Shown here: positions 49,385 through 60,974 of the stretch, piece by piece
Numbering within the stretch: position 1 is the first letter of the stretch
How the letters are laid out: each line of letters begins with the position of its first letter
Assembly: GCF_051622035.1 (NCBI RefSeq)
Contig: NC_135365.1
Coordinates: forward strand, 21,285,501-21,349,500
DNA length: 64,000 bases
Direction: 5' to 3'
DNA from: Arctopsyche grandis
Taxonomy: Eukaryota > Arthropoda > Insecta > Trichoptera > Hydropsychidae
Notes under the pieces: model-generated
Seen by the model: the letters and a program-made list of their open reading frames with translations, nothing else
Databases searched by the model: none
Told to the model about the DNA's origin: nothing
Made by a program: the position numbers and the translations under genes

Positions 49385-49868
49385 ATTTTATTTTATTCAA
49401 TCAATCTATGTATATGCATTCGTCATTACAGATCGCTCCAATGCGACGAGTGTAGTATACAGATCAAGAAACACACCAAATTATATACATAATTCGAAAT
49501 TATACGTAAAATCTATGGTCAAAAATAGCAAAGTGCATTGCAAACATCGTACACAATACCATCAACAAATATTTATACAACCGTACGAATTTTTATACAA
49601 TAATCATCCAAGAAGACATCTGTAGAGAGAAACCTGGTAAACCTTGAGATATAACATAATAAATCGAGATTTGCTAGAGAAATAGGGAGGGAGAGCCAAT
49701 TTCGCAGGAATCGTTTCAATGAAAATCAGAAAAATTGGAAAACTCTGATAAGAAGCGACCGACCTGGTCACAAACCAAGGTCTGGCCAGCGGCAACCGGT
49801 GTGACTCGAACTTTTAACCAAACTGACCATAGCAAAAAGCTAACCACTAGTTCATACTGCTGGTTATG
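49385..49868 (-). mobile_element. SINE family B with internal insertion
   Basis: Minus strand: head CAGCAGTATGAACTAGTGGT, core, then the B tail ACACTCGTCGCATTGGAGCG at about 49430-49455. Between tail and core there is more sequence than in the copy at 46661, so it is diverged or interrupted. Confidence 0.8.
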
Positions 49869-50068
49869 CATCAGTAGTGGCACAAAAGAACTGTCAAACC
49901 GACAAACGGCTCGCTATACTGTACAACTTATTACTAGTCACCGGAGCCTGAGGGGGCCGTGTATTGTTCAAAGGTTGTAAATGCATTGTTAAAGGTTTGC
50001 CGAACAATGGATGGCACTGTGACTATCCTACATCTACTTATTACAATGAATTACTATGAAATTACTAT

Positions 50069-50140
50069 CCAAAAGAATGGCGCAATAAAATAAAAGAAAA
50101 GTGGCCAGGTCACGTAGCTAAGAAAAAAGACATATTACTA
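50069..50140 (+). mobile_element. RTE-like LINE fragment, copy 1
   Basis: CCAAAAGAATGGCGCAATAA and GTGGCCAGGTCACGTAGC are shared with 51161. The frame reads KWPGHVAKKKD, the KWxWAGHVAR block of RTE-like ORF2. Confidence 0.5.
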
Positions 50141-50708
50141 TGAAAGCACTGAACAAAACTTCAAGATATGTAAATATGATAAGTTTACTGCCTTTCATAT
50201 CTCCTATTAATACGGATCAAAATTTTAATCATTTTATACATTTAATACTAAAAATAAACAAACTACAGGCCATCTAATCCACAATACTCCACTTGCATCG
50301 ATTTTAATGCAATAATAAACCTATATATGTACTTAATTCACGATGAAATAATTTCCGATTCCGAAATTTGGTCGATTTACCAGTAAATCGGTAAGCCGTA
50401 AACCCTATAGGTGAGTCGCCCCTGTCCATCATCTCAATGTCCCACTATAACTCGATGATAAATCTTAGACGAGTATCTTTAGCCGACTATTTTGATAAGA
50501 AAAATGACGAAATGAAACACGTCACTAAATTCGAACGATAAATTGGTACATGTAGTGATAATACAAGCACATTTAAGGCACTGACAAGGTTGAGCGTCAA
50601 TTGACGCCAATTGGCGCAATTCTCGTTTCGAAGTTTTCATTTTACGACCACCCTGTGCGTAGTTCGATATACAGGGTTAATAAAAAGCATGTACATCTCC
50701 CTATCTTG

Positions 50709-51030
50709 ACGTGTGGCGTCTAGGGCTAGGCTGGTCTCTCAGCAGGGGAAAAACCCGCGATTTTGCGTCGTAAGATGTGGCGGGTGGGATAGGGCAAATG
50801 CGATGGGCGTTGTCATGGCGATTCGCACCCTCCTCCCACCCTTATATAGAACTCTCTTCCTCGCTCTCCCCTTCTGAGAATCGATGAAGACTTGTCTTAC
50901 GGTCATTCAAGGTTTTCCACGTACTGTTCTCCCCTATTGGGAATGCACCCGCAAGTACAACCATTAACAATATTGTATATAAAGACATACATATGTATGA
51001 ATTTAATGCGTTTTATAAGTGTGGCGTCTA
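50709..51030. other. 298-bp block bounded by 12-bp direct repeats
   Basis: GTGTGGCGTCTA occurs at 50709-50720 and 51019-51030. Between them is a less AT-rich stretch with a TATA-like box (CCTTATATAGAAC near 50840), CT-rich sequence after it, and no coding frame. The repeats could be a target duplication of a retroposed sequence. The block's identity is unknown. Confidence 0.4.
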
Positions 51031-51160
51031 AAAATAAAGCCCCTATATATTAATGCGCTGAAATAATTCAATTTCAAACTATATTAGATGTCCATATGTA
51101 TGCATGGGTAAGTGCGGAAATTCAAAGCGGTACTTTATTACTTAAAACATTATTTTTGTG

Positions 51161-51310
51161 CCAAAAGAATGGCGCAATAAAATAAAAGTGGCCAGGTCAC
51201 GTAGCTAAGAAAAAAGACATGCCCTTATAAACTGGCGACTGTGGGGAGAGATAAAACTTTCATGGACGACCGCAATAGAAGTTTGGAAAAAATATAGCAT
51301 TTAATTGGAA
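51161..51310 (+). mobile_element. RTE-like LINE fragment, copy 2
   Basis: Same start as 50069, continuing with a degenerate region after KWPGHVAKKKDM. Dead fragment. Confidence 0.5.
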
Positions 51311-51692
51311 ACCCTCAGTTACACATATAATATATATTTAAAATATATATAAATACGGATGCAATGTATCTATGTTTGTGGATATGTGGCGTTTTTTAGA
51401 ATGCTAGGACTATATGTTGTGCCTAGAGATATTTAATAAAATAAATACAGGCGAACCAGGCGCACAACCAATTAGCGTGAAGTGGTGGACGTGGACTAAA
51501 ATGTTTGACCAATTAAAGCAGCGAAGATACATTCTGACCAATGGGTGCATTTTAAGCATCCGCTATAGGGATGTGTCGTGACGACCAATCGTATCAAGGA
51601 GACGGGAAGTGGGGACCTGAGCATCTGACATGTGCTCCTGATATTGAGCACCCAACTTGTAACGGGTGACATAGTGCCAAATGCGCTGCGCG

Positions 51693-51700
51693 GCAGCGTT

Positions 51701-51752
<52 letters not shown>
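51693..51752. repeat. (CA)n microsatellite
   Basis: About 27 CA units followed by CATTCATTCATCATT. Confidence 0.97.
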
Positions 51753-51753
<1 letters not shown>

Positions 51754-51844
51754 TCATTCATCATTTCGAACGGGAAAACGAGTTGGATCGGCGAGCGTGT
51801 AACATTTTACTATTAATACGTGCGCGTGCCTATAAGTTGGGTTT

Positions 51845-52563
51845 GGTGCATCCGCTCTAAAATCACCAGATTAACAGAACGGCAGCTTTAAACGTAATTC
51901 TCGTTTTCTCGAATGATAGATTGGACATTTATTTATTTATTTTAAACAGACCATTGTGGCATAACAGGAATTCCTAAAGCGCCACAATGGTCAAAAAATA
52001 TAACACAAAAAAGAAAAAAAAACAAAATAACAATTAAACATAAATACATCCATACATACATAAAAAATAGCATTTAATAATAACAGATAAAGTAAAAATA
52101 TCAAATAAAATATAGCATAAGGAATGCCTTGCACCTACAGCCAGTTTCAATAAATATGTAAGAAACAACTACAAATACAAAACATCCCTGTAAGGCCCAA
52201 ATGGAAGAGAGTTAATCAAAATTTCACTCATAAATCACAATCAATCATGAAAACAATCATGGACATCAGATGACGAGTAACCTTTCGATGTGCACAGATG
52301 CAATTATTAAAATTGAGTTGGATCTTTCTGGCGAGTTTAATAAGGCAAGATTCGGAACTTATCGAATCTTGCCTTATTAAACTCGCCTGAAAGATCCACT
52401 CAATTTTAATAATTACCATTTTAATAATTGCATCTGTGCACATCGAAAGGTTACCCGTCATCTGATGTGCAATCTATCATTCGAGAAGATGAGAATTGCA
52501 TTTAAAGCAGCCGTCCGTTAATCTGTCGTTCAATTTGTCTGGCGATTTTAGAGCGGATGCACC
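51845..52563. mobile_element. Foldback element, long hairpin with retroposon in one arm
   Basis: Outer arm 51845-51925 begins GGTGCATCCGCTCTAAAAT. Its inverted partner at 52470-52563 ends ATTTTAGAGCGGATGCACC. Inner arms 52263-52354 and 52363-52468 are also inverted, with an 8-nt loop and a duplicated TTTTAATAATT stretch in the right arm. Once the insert at 51929-52259 is removed, the two arm pairs form one hairpin of about 185 bp per arm. Confidence 0.88.
51929..52259 (-). mobile_element. Retroposon family E, intact, with 7-bp target duplication
   Basis: Flanked by TGGACAT at 51922-51928 and 52260-52266. On the minus strand it starts TGATTGTTTTCATGATTG. It ends in a hairpin (GACCATTGTGGC ... 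GCCACAATGGTC) and a TAAAATAAATAAATAA tail. Hairpin plus A-rich tail plus duplication indicate LINE-mediated retroposition. Too short to code; a SINE or a 5'-truncated LINE tail. Confidence 0.8.
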
Positions 52564-53443
52564 GCATCCCTATAAGTTACCTTACATTATATTTATATAT
52601 AACACATAACTATATTTTAATTCGTGTATCAATTCTTTTTCAAACACTAGTTTAAAATATAAACAATAAGTGGAGCCAAAATACTGTGAATTCAAGAAGT
52701 ATAAACAACACATCGAAAACTAGAAAATGGGGTTCGTTGTTTCATACAACTTGCATCATTTTAGGAAGGGGTTTGTTTATCAGGCGAAATCGGATTCTCA
52801 GACAGTATTATAAATTGTACTAGTGGTTATGTCCATAATACGCGTTCTAAAACCAAAATCGTCGTGATAAGAATCAGCAGACAGGTCTTTAACAATCGTC
52901 TGTCGTAGCGGTTTATCGGAGACTACCGTGTCTGCCAGTGTAACGGTCAATATTGGCAGACAATTAAGTGGGACCATTATTAAATTTAAATTTAGTATCT
53001 CTCCGTTAGAAGTGTCTCCCTGGCCTAGACGACTAAATAGGAGAGGGGTGGGGGATATGGTAGAGGTGAAATACTCCTATGGACTGTCTACCAATATATA
53101 AGGCTTTTGTTCACGACACAATGCAATCGGTCGGATGATCCTTGTTGTGTTGGTCGCTGTCTTTCAATGACTCGTATATATATTATTATAGGATTATGGC
53201 CAAGGCAGTGTCTTTTGTGAGCGGGGCAACTTGCTAATGGAGCGTATTGATAACATACTTAAAAAAAATAAAAATATCTAAAGGCTAGCAGAAATATAAT
53301 AACGTTCTCTTCAGAGAAAATAGTTCATAGAAAATATTAGAAGTCCATTGATGAGATACCAATTAAATTGACCAACATAATGTTCCCTTCACATTAAAAA
53401 CAAAAAAATATAAATCATAATAATTTTAATAATTTATTTAACT
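52564..53443. other. RUSC intron with TATA-like motif; no gene seen
   Basis: The block 52860-53230 is less AT-rich and includes CCAATATATAAGGCTTTTG near 53090, which looks like a core promoter or LTR. No partner LTR or reading frame found. Confidence 0.3.
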
Positions 53444-53950
53444 ACCAACATCAGCAAGCTCAGTGGTAAACATATGATGCTTTCAAATGAGAGGTCATGG
53501 GTTCATTCCCTGACCATTCATTCCCGGTGTTGCTGGCCAGACTTTGAATTAGGGTTACCAAATATTCGAATACATTTGAATATTGAATATCGAATAGCAG
53601 CTTTAAATTATTTAGGTTAATTTTTGGAAAGGTAAAAATATTGATAAAATTTTAAAAGAATCCTAATCTGGAACATTAGATTGAAAAAAAAAGTTCGTAT
53701 AAAAATTATTCGAATACACAGATTTGAGATTTCTACTTTGACTAAGTCGATCGTTGCCTATCAGGTCGTTTGCCAATTTATCTGATTTCGTTGAAATGGT
53801 TTCACCAAATTGGCAAAACCTTACCTGTCTCTCGTAAATTCAAGTTCATAGCAACTCGAATTTGCTAATATTATAAATATGCTACCCACTCTGTAAAGTG
53901 TATGTATTTCTCGAAATATAAATATAATTTGTTCATTGATGTCTCTATGA
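53444..53950 (+). mobile_element. SINE family C with internal insertion
   Basis: Head CATCAGCAAGCTCAGTGGT, GGTTCATTCCC B box, GTTGCTGGCCAGACTTTG. About 180 bp of unrelated AT-rich sequence follows (about 53550-53735, starting AGGGTTACCAAATATTCG). The core resumes at AAGTCGATCGTTGCCTATC. Confidence 0.75.
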
Positions 53951-54178
53951 TCTTATATATAAAACCGAAACGACTTCTGTGATTCGTTTCTGATTGGCTG
54001 TTGTCAAAGTAGTTTCTGATTGGCTGGATTGATCAAAGACGTTTGTGATTGGTCGGTCGTTAAATAATATTATTATTTTAGATTCAAATAATACATATAA
54101 TAAAAAAACTAATAAAGATTTATTTCGTGGGTTTCATTTCATTTCCATTTACCGAGCGAAGCCAGGTAGCATCACTAG
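53951..54178 (+). mobile_element. Short Helitron-like element (family H)
   Basis: Begins TCTTATATATAAAACCGAAA right after A, contains TTTCTGATTGGCTG twice and GATTGGTCGGTCGTT, ends GCGAAGCCAGGTAGCATCA followed by CTAG (54175-54178). The best-preserved member of the family. Confidence 0.75.
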
Positions 54179-54440
54179 CACTATGTTTTCAATTGAAGGG
54201 TCATGGGTTCGATCCGTGGCCAAGTATTATTGACCAGACCTCGGATATATGAATCGATCGTTTCCGATCAGAATTTGTCAATTTATCCGATTTCATTGTT
54301 GAAACGGTACCATCAAATTGGCAACCCATCCCTGTTTCTCTCAAATTTGAGTTTCTAACATCTCTAATTTGTTGATTATTATAAATATGTTACCCTCCTA
54401 CATAAATGTGTATATTTCTCGCAAAAATTTGATATACATA
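54179..54440 (+). mobile_element. SINE family C, head-truncated
   Basis: TTTTCAATTGAAGGGTCATG, B box GGGTTCGATCCG, core ATCGATCGTTTCCGATCAG to GAAACGGTACC, then AAATTGGCAACCC. It starts at the Helitron end. Confidence 0.75.
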
Positions 54441-55398
54441 TATCGATACATACCGGTGAGATTTTAATCCCTAATTTATATGTATGTACATGTGCACTGT
54501 GACCGACTCGGATTGTGTCCTCCGCACACCCGGTTAACCCCCCACGGCTTACGCGTCCAGCCTTATCCGTTTGTACTTAATCACATAAACATGTAGTATA
54601 GTTACCTATACCTGAGCGTACTCCAAATGAGTAATAGTAAAAAATACGAACGACCTTCGAAGAAAATTCGTTTACAAATTCGTATACAAAGTTCCATCAC
54701 AGATAATTGGGTTTATTACGAATAGTAGGCAAGGTTAAGTAACGACTTCCGAAAAACCCTCACGCACACACCCTCGAACCTCAAAAAAAAAGACGAAACG
54801 CGTGTAAAAAGCCGGTGAAATATGTTTTGGCCGTAAGCCCACACGTATACGGTCGTAAAGCACAACTGGATTTGAACTCTCCTCGTTCAGGTTTGTTCTA
54901 TTGTTTTTTGCGATGAGTAATCCGGCCAAACGAGCCCTGAAACATACGCCGAACATAAATTTATTTATTTCAGACGACGAAAGCTTTTCCGTTCGGAAGC
55001 TGGGTGTGCGAGGCGAGGGGAAAAAAGGTCTCGCAAATTCCATTACCAAAATGCGAGAACAGGTTCGAATTTCTTGAATTTTGAGGAGGACGCTCGAGTG
55101 ATACTCGATCAATCTATCGATCAGTCAGTATTCGGAACGAGCAAACAAATTAGTAAGTCAATGAGTAGGCTCGGTTAGTAGGCCGTCTTTAGATCCTGGA
55201 CGCATGCGGACCCTAACCTTGTTGCCTTATATAGGAGGAATTTATAGGTATTCTCATATATATATATACCTGTATTGTGAAAATGCTATGATAAAATCAA
55301 TACACACACTGAGCAAGTCATAATCTTGTTATCAAAGGGAGTGGACCGTTTTCTTGTAATGAAAATATTACGTACATTCCTGCGGTATGTATTGGAAT
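54441..55398. other. RUSC intron; no gene seen
   Basis: Less AT-rich at 54700-55120 with a 125-codon minus-strand frame (54735-55112) of no known family. Candidate conserved non-coding block. Confidence 0.35.
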
Positions 55399-55792
55399 CG
55401 GTCTCCGTGACGAGACAGAATGTTAAATTACAGAAAACGCAAATATCGGAAGACAAAGATCGAAAATCGAAAGATCTCAAGTCGAAAGATAAAAAAAAAT
55501 GGTGCATGGTAAACGGTACATACTCACTTAATTTGCGCGAGCAGGATACAACAGGAACAAGAGGAACAGGCTTTTCCTCCCGTATTAATGTGCGCGCCCA
55601 GAATACGGGAGGAAAATCATGTTCCTCTTGTTCCTGTTGTATCCTGCTAGCGCAAATTAAGTGAGTATGTACCGTTTACCATGTACCCTTTTCTTTTGAT
55701 CTTTCGACTTAAGATCTTTCGATTTTCGATCTTTGCCTTCCGATATTTGTGTTTTCTGTAATTTAACATTCTGGCTCATCACGTAGACCCGG
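55399..55792. mobile_element. 394-bp near-perfect palindromic element
   Basis: The arms meet at about 55590-55600 (CCCGTATT ... AATACGGG). Outer ends are near CGGTCTCCGTGA and CACGTAGACCCGG. Because the arms are inverted copies, both strands encode the same QNVKLQKTQIS-EDKDRKSKDL-type frame, which is an artefact of the palindrome. The interior is shared with the MITE at 7155-7545 (TCGAAAGATCTTAAGTCG, CATGGTAAACGGTAC, TTCCTCCCGTAT). Confidence 0.9.
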
Positions 55793-58503
55793 TTTTTTTG
55801 TATCACAATCGATGCCTTGATATTGCAAACGTCAACGGAAGCAATTCCGTAAAAACATTCGTAAAATTGTATATAAAAAAAACCTAATTGAGAAATCAAC
55901 AATTCTCTCCGTAAACTTTGATCATGAGTATGGCAAAGTGCTCAATCTGCCATAGCGAGAGGGGGGCTAAAACGAAAAAAAAAACAATCAGAACATTGTG
56001 GACAATTCGACAGTATGGACGATAGACGTCACCGTGAACGAAGAGGCAGTATTTTTAAACGCGTCTATTACGATTATTTTTCACCATCGTAATGGCAGAC
56101 GTCATTTCCACTTATATTGATGACCAAACCGAGCAAAATGGCAAAGTTTGAAACGATCGGATAAGAACTCAAACTTCGTCACACGGCAAAATCGATTCCG
56201 AGGTTAGTAATTAGTAAAAAATGAGGAATCGTTACAAAACTCCAATAGTTGTATTGAAAAGTAAATTTTCTGGCAATAGTTAAAGTTTTCTTTGTCAGTT
56301 TCACTGCAATTTTTATTCCCACTGACTTTTTTAATCAATCTTTGAGTCACTATTCAAATTAGATAAAATCTCTCAATTCGTGTTTTATGACACGATAAAA
56401 CTCCATAATTTGATTTTTAATATGAAAGTATGTATTTATTATTTCAATGAAAAAAAATGGTACTATTTGATTTGTATTGGTATTATTTCAAAGAGTTTCA
56501 CGATCCATACAATTGTATATATGTAGGTAGACGTCGTTGATATTGAATTCCAAGTTAAGACAATGCATTTTGTGCTAATTAAAATAATTTAAAACGCACT
56601 AGTTATAAACAAACAAAAACAATAGCGCCGTTTTTCGTTTCAACAAAGCACTTGCGAATAATTAGAGCGTACTTGTTTAGTCATAATGATGTCATGTACA
56701 TACAAAATGTCATGAAATTTAATATCGACATTTAGAATGCGAATAGCGTAAACAATTCCGTCGCTATGCGAATATAAGCTCAAAGGAAAATTAGCATAAA
56801 TTTTCCTCGAACGGAAAAAAACCAAACAAAGACAAAAAGAGAACAATTAGAATGTATGGAACTTTCTATGGGATAAAATTTACCGTTAAGCATACGTCTA
56901 GACCGATTCTCATTACGTAAAGGAGGTGACCACTTTTCTAAAAACGGTAGAAGAGATCAAAACATAGGTGGTACAGGTTTTTAAGACAAAAAAAAAATAA
57001 ACGGACCCAATGATTCATTACGACCCGCAAAGTGAAATGTGGGTGTGATCTGAGATCGCATTACGAAAACGCTGCAAAAAGAAACGATGATCGAAGACGA
57101 TGACGGCAACGGAATCAACGAAATATAATCAGCGATGAATTTAATCCAAACGTACATATGTATGTATGTACATATGTACGTACATACAGGAAATCACCGA
57201 TCGACCGTTGGAATTGGTTTAGCCGTAAAAGGGTTAAATTCCCTCGGGATTCAGGGGACGATGAATTTGATTATAATAACGGAAAAGCTCAATCAAAGGT
57301 AGCTTATGTACATATAGTAATTGATTTTCCGGTGGCCGAATCTCGAGATGAGTCAAACGAGAGAGTTGACGGATTAGACCTGTCAAAGAGAGATGTGTCA
57401 GGAGTTTCATTTAGACACTAAATCCAGGGTACTGTCAATGAGGATAAGCTGAAGACATAACTCTTGATGAGACTAAAAGCACGTCTTCTTATACAAATAA
57501 ATTCGGAGTGGGAGCAGCAATAAATTTGAAGACAAATACGACGTTGTAGTGATTCGCAGAAAATCAATCTTCCATTTGAATCACCATCTGGAGACAAATT
57601 GATAGAGTGAATGTAAACACAATACCAATATTACATCTATTGTACATTTTCGATAAATTATTTAAATAAACAGACATTGTGCTTTTTAACCAGAACAATA
57701 GATTCCAGTTAATCGATCCAAATAACAGACACGTCGATTAATCGGAACAGTCGCTTAATTAAGACAATATATTTAAGACAATTCCGACGAACAATTTATG
57801 ATAAAATTTTTGGAAAAGCCCGAAATTATTAGGATTAATGCTTATTGATTGGGAAAAAGTAGCGATGTGTTCTAATTAACTATTAATTGTTTTGAGTTTA
57901 CTTCTTTATAATAATGTGATTTAACGTACTAAGGAAAATTTACACACGTAGGAAAATCATCAAATAAACCCCCCCCCCCCCGCCTTTTTGTGTATTTTTT
58001 TACGATAATTAGCATCAACATTGAATTTGTATACTGTCATATGTACTGTCACGTTCCAGGGATATTTTGTATTAAAAAAAACGTTGATTCAGTCAACGTT
58101 TCAATCAATATTTTTATTTAAAATTTAAAATTCTAAATAAACAAAAGATACACTGTTATCATCAATATATTCGAAGAACACTTTGATATTGGAACGATGA
58201 ACTTGAGAGATGCGTAGAATAGTAATATATGTACATATACATATGTACATACCTCGGGCACGGTTTGTATGCTGAATTTGATGAGCTCAATCTTTATCTT
58301 ATAGCGATTAAGATTATCTTATCGCTTTTATGGTTTTATATTCCCCATGTTCGATTAATGTTTTTTTAACGTTTGTATAAAACGTTGTTTGTTCGTTCTC
58401 TATGCAAATCTACAGTTTTCAACTATGAAATACTATCTCGTACTTTCCGAACGTATACAGTATATTTTATTTATTTATCTTTTTTATTTTTTTATTTAAT
58501 TTA
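55793..58503. other. RUSC intron; no gene seen
   Basis: Poly(C) tract near 57970. The plus-strand frame at 57158-57421 has no recognised domain. The region 56900-57430 is less AT-rich. Confidence 0.4.
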
Positions 58504-58556
58504 CACCAAGAAGACCTAACAGGTAAACCCAATGCGCCTTCCTGGCCAAAGACAAT
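58504..58556 (-). mobile_element. SINE tail A fragment
   Basis: CCTAACAGGTAAACCCAATG and CGCCTTCCTGGCC only; head and core absent. Confidence 0.8.
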
Positions 58557-58706
58557 TATATAAACATATATGTACACCATTCAAATATACACAAATACTT
58601 CCACGTATACACAAATACACATTCATACATACATAAATATAAAAATACACATATATACATATACATACATACACACCTACACATATATATATTCACATAT
58701 ACATAC

Positions 58707-58769
<63 letters not shown>

Positions 58770-58850
58770 CACATACACATACAATACATACATCCATATA
58801 CATACAAACATTATACATGCATATACACATAAACACATAAATCATTACAA
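58557..58850. repeat. Compound CATA / TA microsatellite
   Basis: ACATACATATACACA units surrounding a long uninterrupted (AT)n run at about 58712-58761. Confidence 0.97.
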
Positions 58851-58855
58851 TTAGT

Positions 58856-59290
58856 TATTGAGTTCAATTGACTCATATTAAATAGTTCTGACATAAAAAT
58901 TAATTCATTAGGAACAAAATTCAAACTCCTAGGATTAAAATCACCCAAGACCATGACTTTCCTGCCAGCCAAAACATTAAAATTATTTTGCAAATTTGAA
59001 AAAAATGAATTTATAATTCGGAGGTAAATACAGTACACATATTAAAATAGAAAAATTCTTTAAGCGAAGTTCAACCCAAATATGTTCACCGATGGTATTG
59101 AGCTGATCAAAAAGGCGAACAGATTGAAAACTAGCCGCTCGTACAGTGAGAAGTACTCCCCCGCCTCTGCTGCAACGATCCCTCCGAAAAACTAAATAGC
59201 GGTCATCGAAAAGTTCGCCATTTAAGACAGAATCGCAAATCCAAGTTTCAGAAAAAGCAATTAAGTCATATAAGTTATGAAAGCCATAAT
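58856..59290 (-). mobile_element. LINE apurinic endonuclease domain, 5' part of an ORF2 (degenerate)
   Basis: On the minus strand from 59265: AFSETWICDSVLNGELFDDR, YLVFRRDRCSRGGGVLLTV, GEHIWVELRLK, then after a frameshift CVLYLPPNY, and after another VMVLGDFNPRSLNF. SETW, DR..RGGGV, Y-x-PP and GDFN are the ordered motifs of the EEP endonuclease of Jockey/CR1-like LINEs. It may belong to the same family as 37520-37995. Confidence 0.85.
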
Positions 59291-60563
59291 AAATATTTTA
59301 AAAGCTTTAATTTTACTGAAAAACGCCAGGCGTTACCCAGTATATTAATTATGAAATGAGAGACCATACACGATATTAAAACTATAGGCGGCATGCTTAT
59401 ATAAAATAATAATAAAAAAATGGAGGAAATCCTCTAACATTTACATGGTAATACTTAATGAAAAAAAGCACATTTCAAGTGCACATTCGAGTTAGGAACC
59501 AGTGCCAAATGGGCCTATTCTACGCTAAGACACGTTCCTCATAACAAAAGTGAACCAAGCCTTCTAAAAATCAATAAAAAAAAAACGACGATTTATATTT
59601 TGCACGAGTCTGGACATAATTTATGTATGTATGTAATATTGGAATATTCTGAAATAGAATTAGCCCTCTTTTGAGTTCAACGTTATGAACGAACGTCGAT
59701 AGATATTGCCGGAATCCCATTTCCCGAATGAGCACTTGTGCCAAGTTACACATTCGGGAAAATCAATGTAGCTACCTTTGAGCGTTCCATGATTAAATTC
59801 TGGCTAAGCTATGGAGTATGCAGCAGCTTTCGAAGCCGGATCGGGGAGCTTTGGACCACCTCCGCGACGGATGACGAGAATAATAACGAAAAAATAAAAA
59901 ATAAATACGTGAAATTCACACTCGTAAACCCGGACGAACGGTGTCTTGACAAAACAATGAGTCAAAGACGGGAAAAAGCAAAAAGAAAAGGTTAACGCAC
60001 TTGGGACATTGCGTATGGTTAAACGAATTTCAAAAATAAGCACGAGACTCACCAGTTTTCTGCTCGGTTATTTCTGAACTTTACGATTTGCATTTCGTTT
60101 CAGATTTAACGGGAATAAGTCGGGAAAAGTCGTATTAACAATGCCCGCTTTGCGAATAATGTTCCGAGAGTTTTCATTCTACGCTCCGTCTGCCCTTCAA
60201 TAACTTATTCGATGCGATTAAATGCGAATATATTTCAAAAGATATCCGGACCTTTTAGCAAAATACAAATGAACTTCCAAATGTGCGATAAGGATCGAAT
60301 CGTGCTGGCATTTCTGGATAATGTACCAAAATAAGCAAAATAGCGTATATTAAAACATATACGTTCAATTCATAGATCGGCTCTTTATACCTACTATAAT
60401 ACTATACAATATTAAAAATATACAAAAGAAAAAACATAAAAAGTATTCAACAGTATGACATGAAGTAATCTTACATATTTATTGTGCATGGCAGACGCTC
60501 GAATTCCATTTACGCCTCTTTTAAAGCATACGTTCGTTCGTAAATATGCATACGTGGACCAAA
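59291..60563. other. RUSC intron; no gene seen
   Basis: 59700-60250 is less AT-rich with a plus-strand frame (59738-59995) of no known family. Confidence 0.4.
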
Positions 60564-60974
60564 CCAGCAGCGTGGACTAGCGGTTAGCATATATGCTTTC
60601 GAACATAGTGGTCACGGGTTTGAGTCTCACTGGTTGCTGCTGGTCAGACCTTGGTTTGTGACTCCAGGTCAATCATTTCCTATCAGCGTTTGTCAATTTA
60701 TCTGATTTTCCTTGATACGGTTCCAACAAATTGGAATTTCTCAACGGTTCCAACAAATTGGAACCCATTTCTCATAATTTTCGAGTTTTTCTGCATCCCG
60801 AAATGTAACGATTAATATTTAAAAAAAGCTGTAAAAATGTAAGTTTATCAAAAATTTGTCCATACATGTCTCTGTGATCCTTTAAAATTATTCTAAAAAT
60901 TCTATAACGATGTTTGTAATTGGCCAGGATGGCGCATTGGAGTTCACCTGTTTGGTCTGCCTGGTATATATACG
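60564..60974 (+). mobile_element. SINE, chimeric: head B, shared core, tail A
   Basis: Head CCAGCAGCGTGGACTAGCGG with TTAGCATATATGCTTTCGA, B box GGGTTTGAGTCTC, core GACTCCAGGTCAATCATTTC, a duplicated GGTTCCAACAAATTGGAA, and then the A tail GGCCAGGATGGCGCATTGG to TGCCTGGTATATATA. A second example of the B-A combination seen at 5039. Confidence 0.88.

Noticed and set aside
51496..51757. Frames beginning with Cys-Val repeats
   Set aside because: Translation of the (CA)n microsatellite.
52860..53230. Possible solo LTR with TATA box
   Set aside because: No TG...CA ends with a target duplication and no second LTR could be found by eye.
54735..55112. 125-codon minus-strand frame
   Set aside because: No domain, no splice support and no repeat similarity; treated as chance in a GC-richer block.
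55326..55902. Two overlapping lysine-rich frames on opposite strands
   Set aside because: They are mirror images produced by the palindrome at 55399-55792, not independent genes.
58556..58854. Tyr/Ile-rich frames on both strands
   Set aside because: Translation of the CATA/TA microsatellite.
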